A stretch of 64,000 bases of DNA, from assembly GCA_965238025.1 (NCBI GenBank), contig OZ250162.1:1984001-2048000 (forward strand). The letters run 5' to 3'. Both the position numbers and the translations under genes were made by a program. The notes below the pieces were generated by a model, which made no database searches, was not told the DNA's origin, and saw only the letters and a program-made list of their open reading frames with translations. Origin of the DNA: Pelagihabitans sp965238025 (GTDB taxonomy: Bacteria; Bacteroidota; Bacteroidia; Flavobacteriales; Flavobacteriaceae). How positions within the stretch are numbered: the stretch's first letter is position 1; every line of letters starts with the position of its first letter. Positions 49,024-57,459 of the stretch are shown here, piece after piece.

Positions 49024-49446
49024 ATGTTACAACCTAAGAGAACCAAGTTCCGAAAGATGCAGAAGGGCCGTATGAAGGGTCATTCATCGAGAGGGCATCA
49101 GCTTTCAAACGGAATGTTCGGAATCAAGTCGTTGGATTCTAAATTCATCACTTCAAGACAAATTGAGGCAGCGCGTATCGCCGCAACAAGATATATGAAA
49201 AGGGAAGGTCAGCTTTGGATTAAAATCTTTCCGGACAAGCCTATTACCAAAAAGCCCTTAGAAGTACGTATGGGTAAAGGTAAGGGTGCGCCGGAATATT
49301 TTGTCGCTGTTGTAAAACCGGGAAGGGTTATGTTCGAAGTAGCAGGTGTTCCTATGGATGTTGCGAAAGAGGCATTGCGTCTAGCAGCTCAAAAATTACC
49401 GGTAAAAACCAAGTTTATGGTGGCCAGGGATTACGTTGAAAATTAA
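49024..49446 (+). CDS. rplP: 50S ribosomal protein L16
   Basis: A 140-residue L16: MLQPKRTKFRKMQKGRMKG, IEAARIAATRYMKREGQLW, then MGKGKGAPEYFVAVVKPG. It helps position tRNA in the A site. The conserved hydroxylation-site Arg region (PLEVRMGKGKG) is intact. Confidence 0.98.
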   Translation: MLQPKRTKFRKMQKGRMKGHSSRGHQLSNGMFGIKSLDSKFITSRQIEAARIAATRYMKREGQLWIKIFPDKPITKKPLEVRMGKGKGAPEYFVAVVKPGRVMFEVAGVPMDVAKEALRLAAQKLPVKTKFMVARDYVEN

Positions 49447-49458
49447 TAGTAGGGTAGC

Positions 49459-49650
49459 ATGAAAAATAAAGAAATCAAAGAATTGTCTGTGGAGGAGCTT
49501 ACCGCTAAGCTTGCCGAGTACAAAAAACAACATGCAGATTTGAAAATGGCACATTTCGTGACGCCATTGGAGAACCCGCTTCAGATAAGAAAAGTACGTA
49601 GAACCGCTGCGCGATTGGCAACGGAATTAACTAAAAGGGAAAACCAATAA
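49459..49650 (+). CDS. rpmC: 50S ribosomal protein L29
   Basis: A 63-residue helical-hairpin protein: MKNKEIKELSVEELTAKLAE, then PLQIRKVRRTAARLATEL. It lies next to L23 at the tunnel exit. Gene order L16-L29-S17 is standard. Confidence 0.95.
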   Translation: MKNKEIKELSVEELTAKLAEYKKQHADLKMAHFVTPLENPLQIRKVRRTAARLATELTKRENQ

Positions 49651-49663
49651 TTGGTTCTGCTTT

Positions 49664-49924
49664 ATGGAAAATAAGAGAAATTTAAGAAAAGAAAGAATAG
49701 GTGTAGTAACCAGCGACAAAATGGAAAAGTCCATTGTAGTTGCCGAGGTGAAACGAGTAAAGCATCCTATGTACGGTAAGTTCGTTTTGAAGACTAAGAA
49801 ATATGTCGCTCATGATGAGAAAAACGATTGTAAAGAAGGAGATACCGTGAAGATCATGGAAACCCGCCCAATGAGCAAGACCAAATGTTGGAGGTTAGTA
49901 GAAATCTTAGAAAGAGCTAAATAG
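49664..49924 (+). CDS. rpsQ: 30S ribosomal protein S17
   Basis: An 86-residue OB-fold protein: RKERIGVVTSDKMEKSIVV, RVKHPMYGKFVLKTKKY, then GDTVKIMETRPMSKTKCWRL. It binds 16S rRNA early in assembly. Two nt before rplN. Confidence 0.97.
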   Translation: MENKRNLRKERIGVVTSDKMEKSIVVAEVKRVKHPMYGKFVLKTKKYVAHDEKNDCKEGDTVKIMETRPMSKTKCWRLVEILERAK

Positions 49925-49926
49925 TT

Positions 49927-50295
49927 ATGTTACAACAGGAATCCAGACTTAAGGTTGCAGATAATACAGGTGCCAAGGAGGTTTTGACCATTCGTGTACT
50001 CGGTGGTACAAAACGCAGGTATGCATCCATTGGCGATAAGATCGTCGTAACCGTAAAAGAAGCTACCCCGAATGGAGGGATCAAAAAAGGTGCGGTTTCT
50101 ACGGCGGTTGTCGTTCGTACCAAGAAAGAAGTAAGACGCCCAGATGGTTCTTACATTCGTTTTGATGATAACGCTTGTGTGCTTTTGAATCCTACCGGAG
50201 AAATGAGGGGAACACGCGTTTTCGGTCCTGTTGCAAGAGAACTTCGTGACAAGCAGTTCATGAAAATTGTATCATTGGCCCCTGAGGTACTATAA
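49927..50295 (+). CDS. rplN: 50S ribosomal protein L14
   Basis: A 122-residue L14: MLQQESRLKVADNTGAKEVL, VKKGAVSTAVVVRTKKEVRRP-type core and RVFGPVARELRDKQFMKIVS. It forms inter-subunit bridge contacts with 16S rRNA. Length is exactly typical. Confidence 0.97.
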   Translation: MLQQESRLKVADNTGAKEVLTIRVLGGTKRRYASIGDKIVVTVKEATPNGGIKKGAVSTAVVVRTKKEVRRPDGSYIRFDDNACVLLNPTGEMRGTRVFGPVARELRDKQFMKIVSLAPEVL

Positions 50296-50308
50296 AAGTA
50301 TAGAGAGA

Positions 50309-50623
50309 ATGAGCAAATTAAAGATAAAAACAGGAGATACAGTAAGAATCATTGCCGGCGACCATAAAGGTACCGAAGGTAAGATCATGAGGGTATTTGT
50401 TGAAAAGAACAAGGCTATTGTTGAAGGTGCCAATATGGTATCTAAACACGAAAAGCCAAGCGCGAAAAACCCGCAAGGAGGTATCGTAAAAAAGGAGGCG
50501 CCAATACATATTTCAAATTTGGCACTTATAGATGCTAAGTCAGGAGATACTTCTCGTGTAGGTTACGAAATGAGAGATGGAAAAAAAGTGCGCTATTCCA
50601 AGAAATCCAATGAAGTAATTTAG
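50309..50623 (+). CDS. rplX: 50S ribosomal protein L24
   Basis: A 104-residue KOW-domain protein that starts 50S assembly. The start is the ATG at 50309 (MSKLKIKTGDTVRIIAGDHKG); the frame is open upstream into rplN but that part is not L24-like. The KOW motif and the IHISNLALID segment are present. Confidence 0.96.
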   Translation: MSKLKIKTGDTVRIIAGDHKGTEGKIMRVFVEKNKAIVEGANMVSKHEKPSAKNPQGGIVKKEAPIHISNLALIDAKSGDTSRVGYEMRDGKKVRYSKKSNEVI

Positions 50624-50625
50624 TT

Positions 50626-51177
50626 ATGGCATACGTATCAAGATTAAAGGTAGAATATAAGGAACGTATCGTAGATGCACTTGTTAAGGAGTATAGTTAC
50701 AAGAATGTAATGCAAGTTCCCAAGTTGCAAAAGATAGTTGTCAGTAGAGGTATTGGTGCCGCTGTGGCAGATAAAAAATTGATCGACCACGCTGTCGAGG
50801 AAATGACCATGATAACAGGGCAAAGAGCTGTTCCCACCATGTCTAAAAAGGATGTTGCCGCTTTCAAACTAAGAAAAGGCATGCCAATCGGTGCAAAAGT
50901 CACACTACGTGGCGAACGCATGTACGAGTTTTTAGACAGATTGGTTACCAGTGCCTTGCCACGTGTACGTGATTTTCAAGGAATAAAGGCGACTGGTTTT
51001 GATGGCAGGGGAAATTATAGTCTTGGTGTTACCGAACAGATTATCTTTCCTGAAATCAACATCGATAAAATAAACAGGATCAACGGTATGGATATTACTT
51101 TTGTCACGTCCGCCGATACCGATAAGGAAGCAAAATCATTATTAACCGAATTGGGATTACCCTTTAAAAAGAACTAA
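50626..51177 (+). CDS. rplE: 50S ribosomal protein L5
   Basis: A 183-residue L5, the 5S rRNA-binding central-protuberance protein. KLQKIVVSRGIGAAVADKK, ITGQRAVPTMSKK, FKLRKGMPIGAKVTLRGERMY and FDGRGNYSLGVTEQIIFPE are conserved. Two nt after rplX. Confidence 0.97.
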   Translation: MAYVSRLKVEYKERIVDALVKEYSYKNVMQVPKLQKIVVSRGIGAAVADKKLIDHAVEEMTMITGQRAVPTMSKKDVAAFKLRKGMPIGAKVTLRGERMYEFLDRLVTSALPRVRDFQGIKATGFDGRGNYSLGVTEQIIFPEINIDKINRINGMDITFVTSADTDKEAKSLLTELGLPFKKN

Positions 51178-51180
51178 GGT

Positions 51181-51450
51181 ATGGCTAAGGAATCAATGAA
51201 GGCTCGTGAACGCAAAAGAGCCAGAACGGTTGCAAAATATGCTGAGAAAAGAAAAGCTTTGAAGGAAGCTGGGGATTATGAAGGGTTGCAGAAGTTGCCT
51301 AAGAATGCCTCTCCCATACGTATGCACAACAGATGCAAGTTAACGGGTAGACCTAAAGGTTACATGAGAACTTTTGGTATCTCTAGGGTAAAGTTTAGAG
51401 AAATGGCCAATCAAGGATTGATTCCCGGAGTTAGAAAAGCGAGTTGGTAA
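51181..51450 (+). CDS. rpsN: 30S ribosomal protein S14
   Basis: An 89-residue S14 of the longer, zinc-free type; the CxxC pairs of the zinc form are absent and only one Cys (RCKLTGRPKGY) remains. ISRVKFREMANQGLIPGVRKASW-type C-terminus (given in part) is complete. 67 nt precede rpsH. Confidence 0.97.
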   Translation: MAKESMKARERKRARTVAKYAEKRKALKEAGDYEGLQKLPKNASPIRMHNRCKLTGRPKGYMRTFGISRVKFREMANQGLIPGVRKASW

Positions 51451-51517
51451 TATTAATAGAATAAACTGGTCTCAGGTTTAGCACTATTGCTAAAAACCGT
51501 TACCGAATTGAATAAAA

Positions 51518-51916
51518 ATGGTTACAGATACTATTGCAGATTATTTAACAAGGATTAGAAACGCTAGTATGGCGGGTCATAGGGTTGTTGAAATCCCAGC
51601 ATCCAATGTTAAGAAAGAGATGACTAAAATATTGTTTGATCAAGGCTATATTTTGAGTTATAAGTTTTTAGAGGATAAGGTTCAGGGTAGCATTAAAATT
51701 GCCTTGAAATATGATAAGGTGACCAAAGAGCCGATTATCAGAAAGATCCAAAGAGTGAGTAAGCCAGGATTGCGTAAGTACGTTAATTCAGAAACCTTAC
51801 CCAGAGTACTTAACGGATTGGGAGTTGCCATCGTCTCTACCTCTCACGGGGTAATGACGAGCAAACAAGCCAAAAGGGAAAATGTTGGCGGCGAAGTATT
51901 GTGTTACGTATACTAA
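51518..51916 (+). CDS. rpsH: 30S ribosomal protein S8
   Basis: A 132-residue S8: DTIADYLTRIRNASMAGHR at the start, PRVLNGLGVAIVSTSHGVMT, and KRENVGGEVLCYVY at the end. S8 binds helix 21 of 16S rRNA and represses the spc operon in enterobacteria. Confidence 0.97.
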   Translation: MVTDTIADYLTRIRNASMAGHRVVEIPASNVKKEMTKILFDQGYILSYKFLEDKVQGSIKIALKYDKVTKEPIIRKIQRVSKPGLRKYVNSETLPRVLNGLGVAIVSTSHGVMTSKQAKRENVGGEVLCYVY

Positions 51917-51934
51917 TAGAGAAAGAATTAAAAG

Positions 51935-52477
51935 ATGTCTAGAATAGGTAATAATCCGGTTGCGATTCCCGATGGTGTAACCATTGAGGTGAACGATAAC
52001 GTAATTAAGGTAAAGGGTAAGTTAGGTGAACTTGTTCAGGAATTTTCCGGAGTCGAGGTAAAGGTTGAAGATGGGCAAGCAGTGGTTACAAGACCATCTG
52101 ACTCTAAAGAACATAAGGCCAAGCACGGTCTTTACCGTTCACTGATGTTGAATATGGTAGATGGTGTTTCTAAAGGATGGACCAAGGAGTTGGAATTGGT
52201 AGGTGTTGGTTATCGTGCCAGCAACCAAGGGCAAAAGCTTGATTTAGCCTTAGGATATTCGCACAATATTGTGTTGGATATCGCGCCTGAAGTTAAGGTA
52301 GAGACCATCTCTGAAAAAGGGAAAAACCCTATTGTTAAATTAACGTCTCACGACAAACAATTGGTAGGTCAGGTGGCCGCTAAGATTCGTTCGTTCCGTA
52401 AGCCAGAACCTTATAAAGGAAAAGGTGTCAAGTTCGTAGGTGAGCAATTGAGAAGAAAAGCAGGTAAATCAGCTTAA
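51935..52477 (+). CDS. rplF: 50S ribosomal protein L6
   Basis: A 180-residue two-domain L6: MSRIGNNPVAIPDGVTIEV, MVDGVSKGWTKELELVGVGY, and FRKPEPYKGKGVKFVGEQLR. It supports the factor-binding centre near the sarcin-ricin loop. Confidence 0.97.
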   Translation: MSRIGNNPVAIPDGVTIEVNDNVIKVKGKLGELVQEFSGVEVKVEDGQAVVTRPSDSKEHKAKHGLYRSLMLNMVDGVSKGWTKELELVGVGYRASNQGQKLDLALGYSHNIVLDIAPEVKVETISEKGKNPIVKLTSHDKQLVGQVAAKIRSFRKPEPYKGKGVKFVGEQLRRKAGKSA

Positions 52478-52487
52478 TCATAGTATT

Positions 52488-52844
52488 ATGGGATTGTCAA
52501 AGATTCAAAGAAAGTATAGAATTAGAAAAAGGATAAGAAAAGTTTCGGCTGGAACCGCTGAGCGACCAAGGTTGTCCGTTTTTAGGAGTAATAGTGAAAT
52601 CTATGCTCAGATTATTAATGATAGGGAAGGTACAACGCTTTTGGCTGTTTCTTCCAGAGATAAAGATTTGGCCAAATCAAAAGGGACCAAAACTGAGATT
52701 GCTGCTCTTGTAGGTAAGGCAATTGCCGAAAAGGCCAAGAAAGCAGGAATTGATAAAGTAGCTTTTGATAGAGGTGGTAATTTATATCACGGTCGTGTAA
52801 AATCATTGGCAGAAGGCGCAAGGGAAGCAGGACTTGAATTCTAA
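52488..52844 (+). CDS. rplR: 50S ribosomal protein L18
   Basis: A 118-residue 5S rRNA-binding protein: RKYRIRKRIRKVSAGTAERP, LSVFRSNSEIYAQIINDREG, and FDRGGNLYHGRVKSLAEGAR. Normal length and order. Confidence 0.97.
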   Translation: MGLSKIQRKYRIRKRIRKVSAGTAERPRLSVFRSNSEIYAQIINDREGTTLLAVSSRDKDLAKSKGTKTEIAALVGKAIAEKAKKAGIDKVAFDRGGNLYHGRVKSLAEGAREAGLEF

Positions 52845-52853
52845 ATAAAATTT

Positions 52854-53378
52854 ATGTACCAGAAATACAAAAACGTAGAGACCGTTAAACCAGCGGGTTT
52901 AGATTTAAAAGATAAATTGGTTGGTGTACAGCGTGTGACCAAAGTAACCAAAGGTGGTAGGGCATTCGGCTTTTCCGCAATCGTGGTTGTGGGCGATGAA
53001 CATGGTGTTGTAGGTCACGGTTTAGGAAAATCAAAAGAGGTTGCGACCGCAATAGCCAAAGCTATCGAGGATGCAAAGAAAAACTTGATTCGAATTCCAT
53101 TGAACAAGCATACAGTGCCACATGAGCAAAAAGGAAAATTTGGTGGTGCACGTGTTTATATTCAACCAGCCTCACATGGTACAGGAGTTATTGCCGGTGG
53201 TGCAGTTAGGGCGGTATTGGAATCTGTTGGTGTTCATGATGTATTGTCTAAATCACAAGGTTCTTCAAACCCTCATAACGTTGTAAAAGCAACTTTTGAT
53301 GCATTACTTCAATTAAGGGATGCAGGAACGGTTGCCCGACAAAGAGGTGTATCGTTAGAGAAAGTTTTTAAAGGATAA
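52854..53378 (+). CDS. rpsE: 30S ribosomal protein S5
   Basis: A 174-residue S5: RVTKVTKGGRAFGFSAIVVV, GHGLGKSKEVATAIAKAIED, and the C-terminal SNPHNVVKATFDAL. It contributes to decoding accuracy and mRNA unwinding. The loop where spectinomycin-resistance changes occur (VTKGGRAF) looks wild type. Confidence 0.97.
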   Translation: MYQKYKNVETVKPAGLDLKDKLVGVQRVTKVTKGGRAFGFSAIVVVGDEHGVVGHGLGKSKEVATAIAKAIEDAKKNLIRIPLNKHTVPHEQKGKFGGARVYIQPASHGTGVIAGGAVRAVLESVGVHDVLSKSQGSSNPHNVVKATFDALLQLRDAGTVARQRGVSLEKVFKG

Positions 53379-53412
53379 TCCTGTATAATTATCAGGACTG
53401 AATACTAGAGAA

Positions 53413-53595
53413 ATGGCAAAGAAGATTAAGGTAAAGCAGGTAAAAAGTAGCATTAAAAAGCTAGGAAGCCAAAAAAAGACCCTCGCAGCTTTAGGGTTGA
53501 GAAAAATCGGTCATGAAGTAGAACATGAGGCTACGCCGAATATTCTTGGTATGATAAATAAAGTTAAACATTTAGTTTCTACCCAAGAAGCTTAA
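53413..53595 (+). CDS. rpmD: 50S ribosomal protein L30
   Basis: A 60-residue L30: KIKVKQVKSSIKKLGSQKK, LAALGLRKIGHEVEHE, and a MINKVKHLV end. It is near the lower length limit for annotation but clearly conserved between S5 and L15. Confidence 0.95.
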   Translation: MAKKIKVKQVKSSIKKLGSQKKTLAALGLRKIGHEVEHEATPNILGMINKVKHLVSTQEA

Positions 53596-53608
53596 TATAC
53601 GTAAAGTA

Positions 53609-54061
53609 ATGAATTTAAGTAATCTAAAACCAGCCAAAGGCGCTGTAAATAAAGCAGGAAAGACTGTTGGTAGAGGTCAGGGTTCTGGAAAGGGCGGTAC
53701 AGCTACACGTGGGCACAAAGGAGCGAAATCAAGATCTGGTTATTCAAAGAAAATTGGTTTTGAGGGCGGTCAAATGCCACTGCAACGTCGTGTTCCCAAG
53801 TTTGGTTTTACCAATATTAATCGTAAGGAATATAAAGGAATCAACCTTGATGCGCTTCAAGCGTTGGTTGATAACAAAGTGGTAAAGGATACGGTTACTT
53901 TTGAGACCCTTATAGAAAACCGTTTGGCTAGAAAGAACGATTTGGTCAAAATTTTAGGTGGCGGGGAGCTCAAAGCATCTTTAAAGGTTTCCGTTCATAA
54001 ATTTACAACCTCTGCAAAGGCAGCTATTGAAGCGGCAGGAGGGGAAGCAATAAGTCTATAA
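53609..54061 (+). CDS. rplO: 50S ribosomal protein L15
   Basis: A 150-residue late-assembly protein: MNLSNLKPAKGAVNKAGKTV, GRGQGSGKGGTATRGHKGAK, RSGYSKKIGFEGGQMPLQRR and a folded C-terminal domain. It ends 11 nt before secY, the usual arrangement. Confidence 0.97.
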   Translation: MNLSNLKPAKGAVNKAGKTVGRGQGSGKGGTATRGHKGAKSRSGYSKKIGFEGGQMPLQRRVPKFGFTNINRKEYKGINLDALQALVDNKVVKDTVTFETLIENRLARKNDLVKILGGGELKASLKVSVHKFTTSAKAAIEAAGGEAISL

Positions 54062-54072
54062 GACGATTTAAT

Positions 54073-55416
54073 ATGAAGAAGTTTATAGAGACCATATCCA
54101 ATATCTGGAAAATCGAAGAGCTAAGGAACAGAATTCTTATTACCCTTGGTTTGTTATTGGTTTACCGTTTTGGTTGTCAGATTGTATTGCCCGGGATAGA
54201 CTCCGCACAGCTAGGAGGGTTGCAAGATGGTACCGAACAGGGAATTTTTGGTCTTTTGAATGCATTTACCGGCGGGGCATTTTCTAATGTCTCCATTTTT
54301 GCGTTGGGAATCATGCCCTATATCTCGGCATCTATTGTGGTCCAGTTAATGGGTATTGCCATCCCTTATCTTCAGAAGTTACAGAAGGAAGGTGAGAGCG
54401 GTAGAAAAACAATTAACCAGATAACAAGGTGGTTGACCATCGCTATCTGCATCGTACAGGCCCCTGCCTATCTTTATGGCTTAGGAGCTTTTGGTGTTCA
54501 GGATAGCGCCTTCTTGTTAGGAAAAGGACTGGACTTTATGATTCCAGCTGTAATTATATTGGTTACAGGTTGCGTATTTGCGATGTGGTTGGGAGAGAAG
54601 ATTACCGATAAAGGAATTGGTAATGGTATTTCGCTCTTGATTATGATTGGTATTATAGCGACCATGCCGCAATCTTTTGTGCAGGAATTTGTATCAAGAA
54701 CGAGTAACAATACAGGCGGATTAATGTTTGTGCTGTTCGAAGTTATTATTTGGTTCTTGGTTATTTTAGCCTGTGTATTGTTGGTTATGGCCACAAGACA
54801 GATTCCGGTGCAGTATGCAAGAAGATCGGCATCTGGGGGTTATGAGAAAAACGTAATGGGTTCCAGACAATATATTCCCTTGAAGATGAATGCATCTGGG
54901 GTAATGCCGATTATTTTTGCACAAGCGATTATGTTCGTTCCCGGACTTATTGGTAGCGCTTTTGATGATACGGCGGTCGGACAATGGATGCAAGTGAATT
55001 TTGCCGATATTTTCGGATGGGCGTATAACTTACTGTTTGCCATATTGATTATTATATTCACGTATTTCTATACGGCGATAACAGTGCCTACCAATAAGAT
55101 GGCAGATGATTTAAAACGAAGTGGAGGATTTATACCGGGTATTCGCCCCGGAAAGGAAACAGGTGATTTCTTAGATAAAATTATGTCTTTGATTACATTG
55201 CCAGGTTCCATATTTTTGGCGATTCTTGCGATACTGCCGGCCTTTGTGGTGAAATTGATGGGAGTTCAGGCCGGATGGGCATTGTTCTACGGTGGTACTT
55301 CCCTTTTGATTATGGTGGGTGTCGCAATAGATACCGTGCAACAAGTGAACGCATATTTGTTGAATCGTCATTACGACGGTCTAATGAAGTCAGGTAAAAA
55401 TAGAAAAGTGGCATAA
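54073..55416 (+). CDS. secY: Preprotein translocase subunit SecY
   Basis: A 447-residue ten-helix membrane protein, the central channel of Sec export. ELRNRILITLGLLLVYRFG, SASIVVQLMGIAIPYLQKL, GNGISLLIMIGI and the cytoplasmic loop FIPGIRPGKETGDFLDKIM are typical. Expression with ribosomal proteins ties export capacity to growth. Unlike many bacteria, neither adk nor map lies directly downstream. Confidence 0.97.
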   Translation: MKKFIETISNIWKIEELRNRILITLGLLLVYRFGCQIVLPGIDSAQLGGLQDGTEQGIFGLLNAFTGGAFSNVSIFALGIMPYISASIVVQLMGIAIPYLQKLQKEGESGRKTINQITRWLTIAICIVQAPAYLYGLGAFGVQDSAFLLGKGLDFMIPAVIILVTGCVFAMWLGEKITDKGIGNGISLLIMIGIIATMPQSFVQEFVSRTSNNTGGLMFVLFEVIIWFLVILACVLLVMATRQIPVQYARRSASGGYEKNVMGSRQYIPLKMNASGVMPIIFAQAIMFVPGLIGSAFDDTAVGQWMQVNFADIFGWAYNLLFAILIIIFTYFYTAITVPTNKMADDLKRSGGFIPGIRPGKETGDFLDKIMSLITLPGSIFLAILAILPAFVVKLMGVQAGWALFYGGTSLLIMVGVAIDTVQQVNAYLLNRHYDGLMKSGKNRKVA

Positions 55417-55511
55417 TATTGGTTTAGGGTTGTTGGTTGTCGGTTAATAGTAAAAAAGTATATTGATGTACTTAAACGATTACCAATTACGAATAACGAA
55501 TAATAAGAAAA

Positions 55512-55727
55512 ATGGCTAAACAAGCAGCAATAGAACAAGATGGTAGCATTATAGAGGCATTGTCAAATGCAATGTTCCGTGTTGAGTTGGAAAACGGACA
55601 TGTTGTAACGGCGCATATCTCAGGAAAGATGCGTATGCACTACATTAAGTTATTACCAGGAGATAAGGTAAAGCTAGAGATGAGTCCATATGACCTTTCC
55701 AAAGCTAGAATTACATACAGATATTAA
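55512..55727 (+). CDS. infA: Translation initiation factor IF-1
   Basis: A 71-residue OB-fold protein: KQAAIEQDGSIIEALSNAMF, RVELENGHVVTAHISGKMRM, and LLPGDKVKLEMSPYDLSKAR. It binds the 30S A site during initiation. A 95-nt spacer with repetitive AT-rich sequence separates it from secY. Confidence 0.97.
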   Translation: MAKQAAIEQDGSIIEALSNAMFRVELENGHVVTAHISGKMRMHYIKLLPGDKVKLEMSPYDLSKARITYRY

Positions 55728-55753
55728 GTAATTAGGAGACTAAAGATAGTACG

Positions 55754-55870
55754 ATGAAAGTTAGAGCATCAGTTAAGAAAAGAAGTGCCGACTGCAAGAT
55801 TGTTCGCAGAAAGGGCAGATTATATGTGATCAACAAAAAGAATCCTAGATTTAAACAAAGACAAGGATAA
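55754..55870 (+). CDS. rpmJ: 50S ribosomal protein L36
   Basis: A 38-residue protein: MKVRASVKKRSADCKIVRRK, then GRLYVINKKNPRFKQRQG. Of the four zinc ligands in the classical zinc-ribbon form (C-x2-C-x12-C-x4-H), only one Cys (SADCKIV) remains, so this is the zinc-independent type. Position between infA and rpsM is the standard one. Confidence 0.97.
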   Translation: MKVRASVKKRSADCKIVRRKGRLYVINKKNPRFKQRQG

Positions 55871-55872
55871 TT

Positions 55873-56247
55873 ATGGCAAGAATTGCAGGTATAGATATAC
55901 CAAAACAGAAAAGAGGCGTAATTGCCCTTACCTACATCTTCGGCATTGGGAAAAGCAGGGCCAAGGAAATTTTGGAAACCGCAAAAGTTAGCGAAGATAC
56001 CAAGGTATCTGATTGGAGCGATGATGAGATTGGTCGAATTCGTGAAGCCACTGGTAGTTATACCATTGAAGGGGAATTGCGATCAGAGACCCAATTGAAC
56101 ATTAAGCGATTGATGGATATCGGTTGCTATAGGGGAATTCGCCATAGGTCAGGTCTTCCATTAAGGGGGCAACGTACCAAGAACAACTCTAGGACAAGAA
56201 AAGGGAAAAGAAAAACGGTTGCTAACAAGAAGAAGGCAACTAAATAA
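55873..56247 (+). CDS. rpsM: 30S ribosomal protein S13
   Basis: A 124-residue S13: MARIAGIDIPKQKRGVIAL, TYIFGIGKSRAKEIL, and RGIRHRSGLPLRGQRTKNN. It contacts tRNA and the 50S subunit in the head. Two nt after rpmJ. Confidence 0.97.
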   Translation: MARIAGIDIPKQKRGVIALTYIFGIGKSRAKEILETAKVSEDTKVSDWSDDEIGRIREATGSYTIEGELRSETQLNIKRLMDIGCYRGIRHRSGLPLRGQRTKNNSRTRKGKRKTVANKKKATK

Positions 56248-56355
56248 TAATTTAGCTAGTAGTCATTAGTATTTAGAGGTTAGAAGAATCTGTTTGAAAT
56301 GTAAAAGTCTAGGATTCCAATAACTAAGAACTAACAACTAGAAACTAAAAAAAAT
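56248..56355 (+). repeat. Spacer between rpsM and rpsK with imperfect inverted repeat
   Basis: The left part (CTAGTAGTCATTAGTATTTAG from 56264) and the reverse complement of the right part (around 56322-56346, CTAACAACTAG) are built from similar TAGT/GTTAG words and can pair imperfectly. This kind of low-complexity spacer also occurs between secY and infA. Function unknown. Confidence 0.4.
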
Positions 56356-56748
56356 ATGGCAAAGTCAAGTACAAAAGCAACTAAAAAACGCAAAGTTATC
56401 ATCGAGTCTGTCGGTGAGGCTCACGTAACAGCGTCGTTCAATAATATTATCATTTCGCTTACCAACAAAAAGGGAGATGTAATATCGTGGTCTTCGGCAG
56501 GTAAAATGGGCTTTAGGGGTTCAAAAAAGAACACTCCCTATGCTGCTCAGATCGCTGCGGAAGATTGTGCAAAAACAGCTCACGAGGCAGGTCTTCGTAA
56601 GGTAAAGGTATATGTTAAAGGACCAGGAAATGGAAGGGAGTCCGCAATTCGGTCCATCCATAACTCTGGTATAGAGGTGACGGAGATCATCGATATTACA
56701 CCAACACCGCACAATGGTTGCAGACCTCCGAAAAGAAGAAGAGTTTAA
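56356..56748 (+). CDS. rpsK: 30S ribosomal protein S11
   Basis: A 130-residue S11: EAHVTASFNNIIISLTNKKG, ISWSSAGKMGFRGSKKNTPY, and ITPTPHNGCRPPKRRRV. The conserved NG of PHNGCRP, a known isoaspartate-forming site, is present. Confidence 0.97.
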   Translation: MAKSSTKATKKRKVIIESVGEAHVTASFNNIIISLTNKKGDVISWSSAGKMGFRGSKKNTPYAAQIAAEDCAKTAHEAGLRKVKVYVKGPGNGRESAIRSIHNSGIEVTEIIDITPTPHNGCRPPKRRRV

Positions 56749-56769
56749 TCAATTATTTATATTTCAACC

Positions 56770-56822
56770 GAAGTGTAGTTAACGATTATCGAAGGATAAG
56801 CCTTAATTCATAATCACACTTC
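56770..56822 (+). promoter_or_regulatory. Inverted repeat upstream of rpsD
   Basis: GAAGTGT (56770-56776) and ACACTTC (56816-56822) can pair around a 39-nt loop that ends 13 nt before the rpsD start. S4 controls its own operon in several bacteria by binding the leader mRNA; whether this is such a site is a guess. Confidence 0.25.
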
Positions 56823-56835
56823 AAACTAAAAGAAA

Positions 56836-57441
56836 ATGGCAAGATATACAGGACCAACTAGTAAGATCGCCCGTAAATTTGGCGAGGCGATTTTTGGTGA
56901 TGATAAAGCTTTTGAGAAAAAAAGCTATCCACCAGGACAACACGGACAGAGCAGACGCCGTGGAAAACAATCTGAATATTCAGTTCAGTTAATGGAAAAG
57001 CAAAAGGCAAAATACACCTATGGTATTTTGGAAAAGCAATTCAGAAACCTTTTTGCAAAGGCAAATAGAAGCAAAGGAGTTACAGGTGAGGTACTTCTTC
57101 AATTGTGCGAGGCCCGTTTAGATAATGTGGTGTACCGCATGGGAATCTCAACATCAAGAAGAGGCGCTAGACAATTGGTATCTCATAGGCACATTACGGT
57201 TAATGGTGAGTTGGTGAATATACCATCGTATAACCTTAAGGCCGGAGACGTTATTGGTGTTCGTGAAAAATCAAAATCACTTCAGACTATCGGTGATGCC
57301 TTGGCAGCCAATAGCAGTGTATACGAATGGATAACCTGGAATTCTGAAAAGAAAGAGGGTACTTTTGTTTCTGTACCTGAAAGAATGCAGATACCTGAGA
57401 ACATCAAAGAACAACTAATAGTTGAGTTATACTCTAAATAA
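56836..57441 (+). CDS. rpsD: 30S ribosomal protein S4
   Basis: A 201-residue S4: ARYTGPTSKIARKFGEAIFG, the S4 RNA-binding domain (LDNVVYRMGISTSRRGARQL, VSHRHITVNGELVNIPSYNL) and a normal C-terminus. The N-terminal zinc cysteines of some forms are absent. S4 is a primary 16S rRNA binder. Confidence 0.97.
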   Translation: MARYTGPTSKIARKFGEAIFGDDKAFEKKSYPPGQHGQSRRRGKQSEYSVQLMEKQKAKYTYGILEKQFRNLFAKANRSKGVTGEVLLQLCEARLDNVVYRMGISTSRRGARQLVSHRHITVNGELVNIPSYNLKAGDVIGVREKSKSLQTIGDALAANSSVYEWITWNSEKKEGTFVSVPERMQIPENIKEQLIVELYSK

Positions 57442-57459
57442 ACGAACACTGATCTAATT

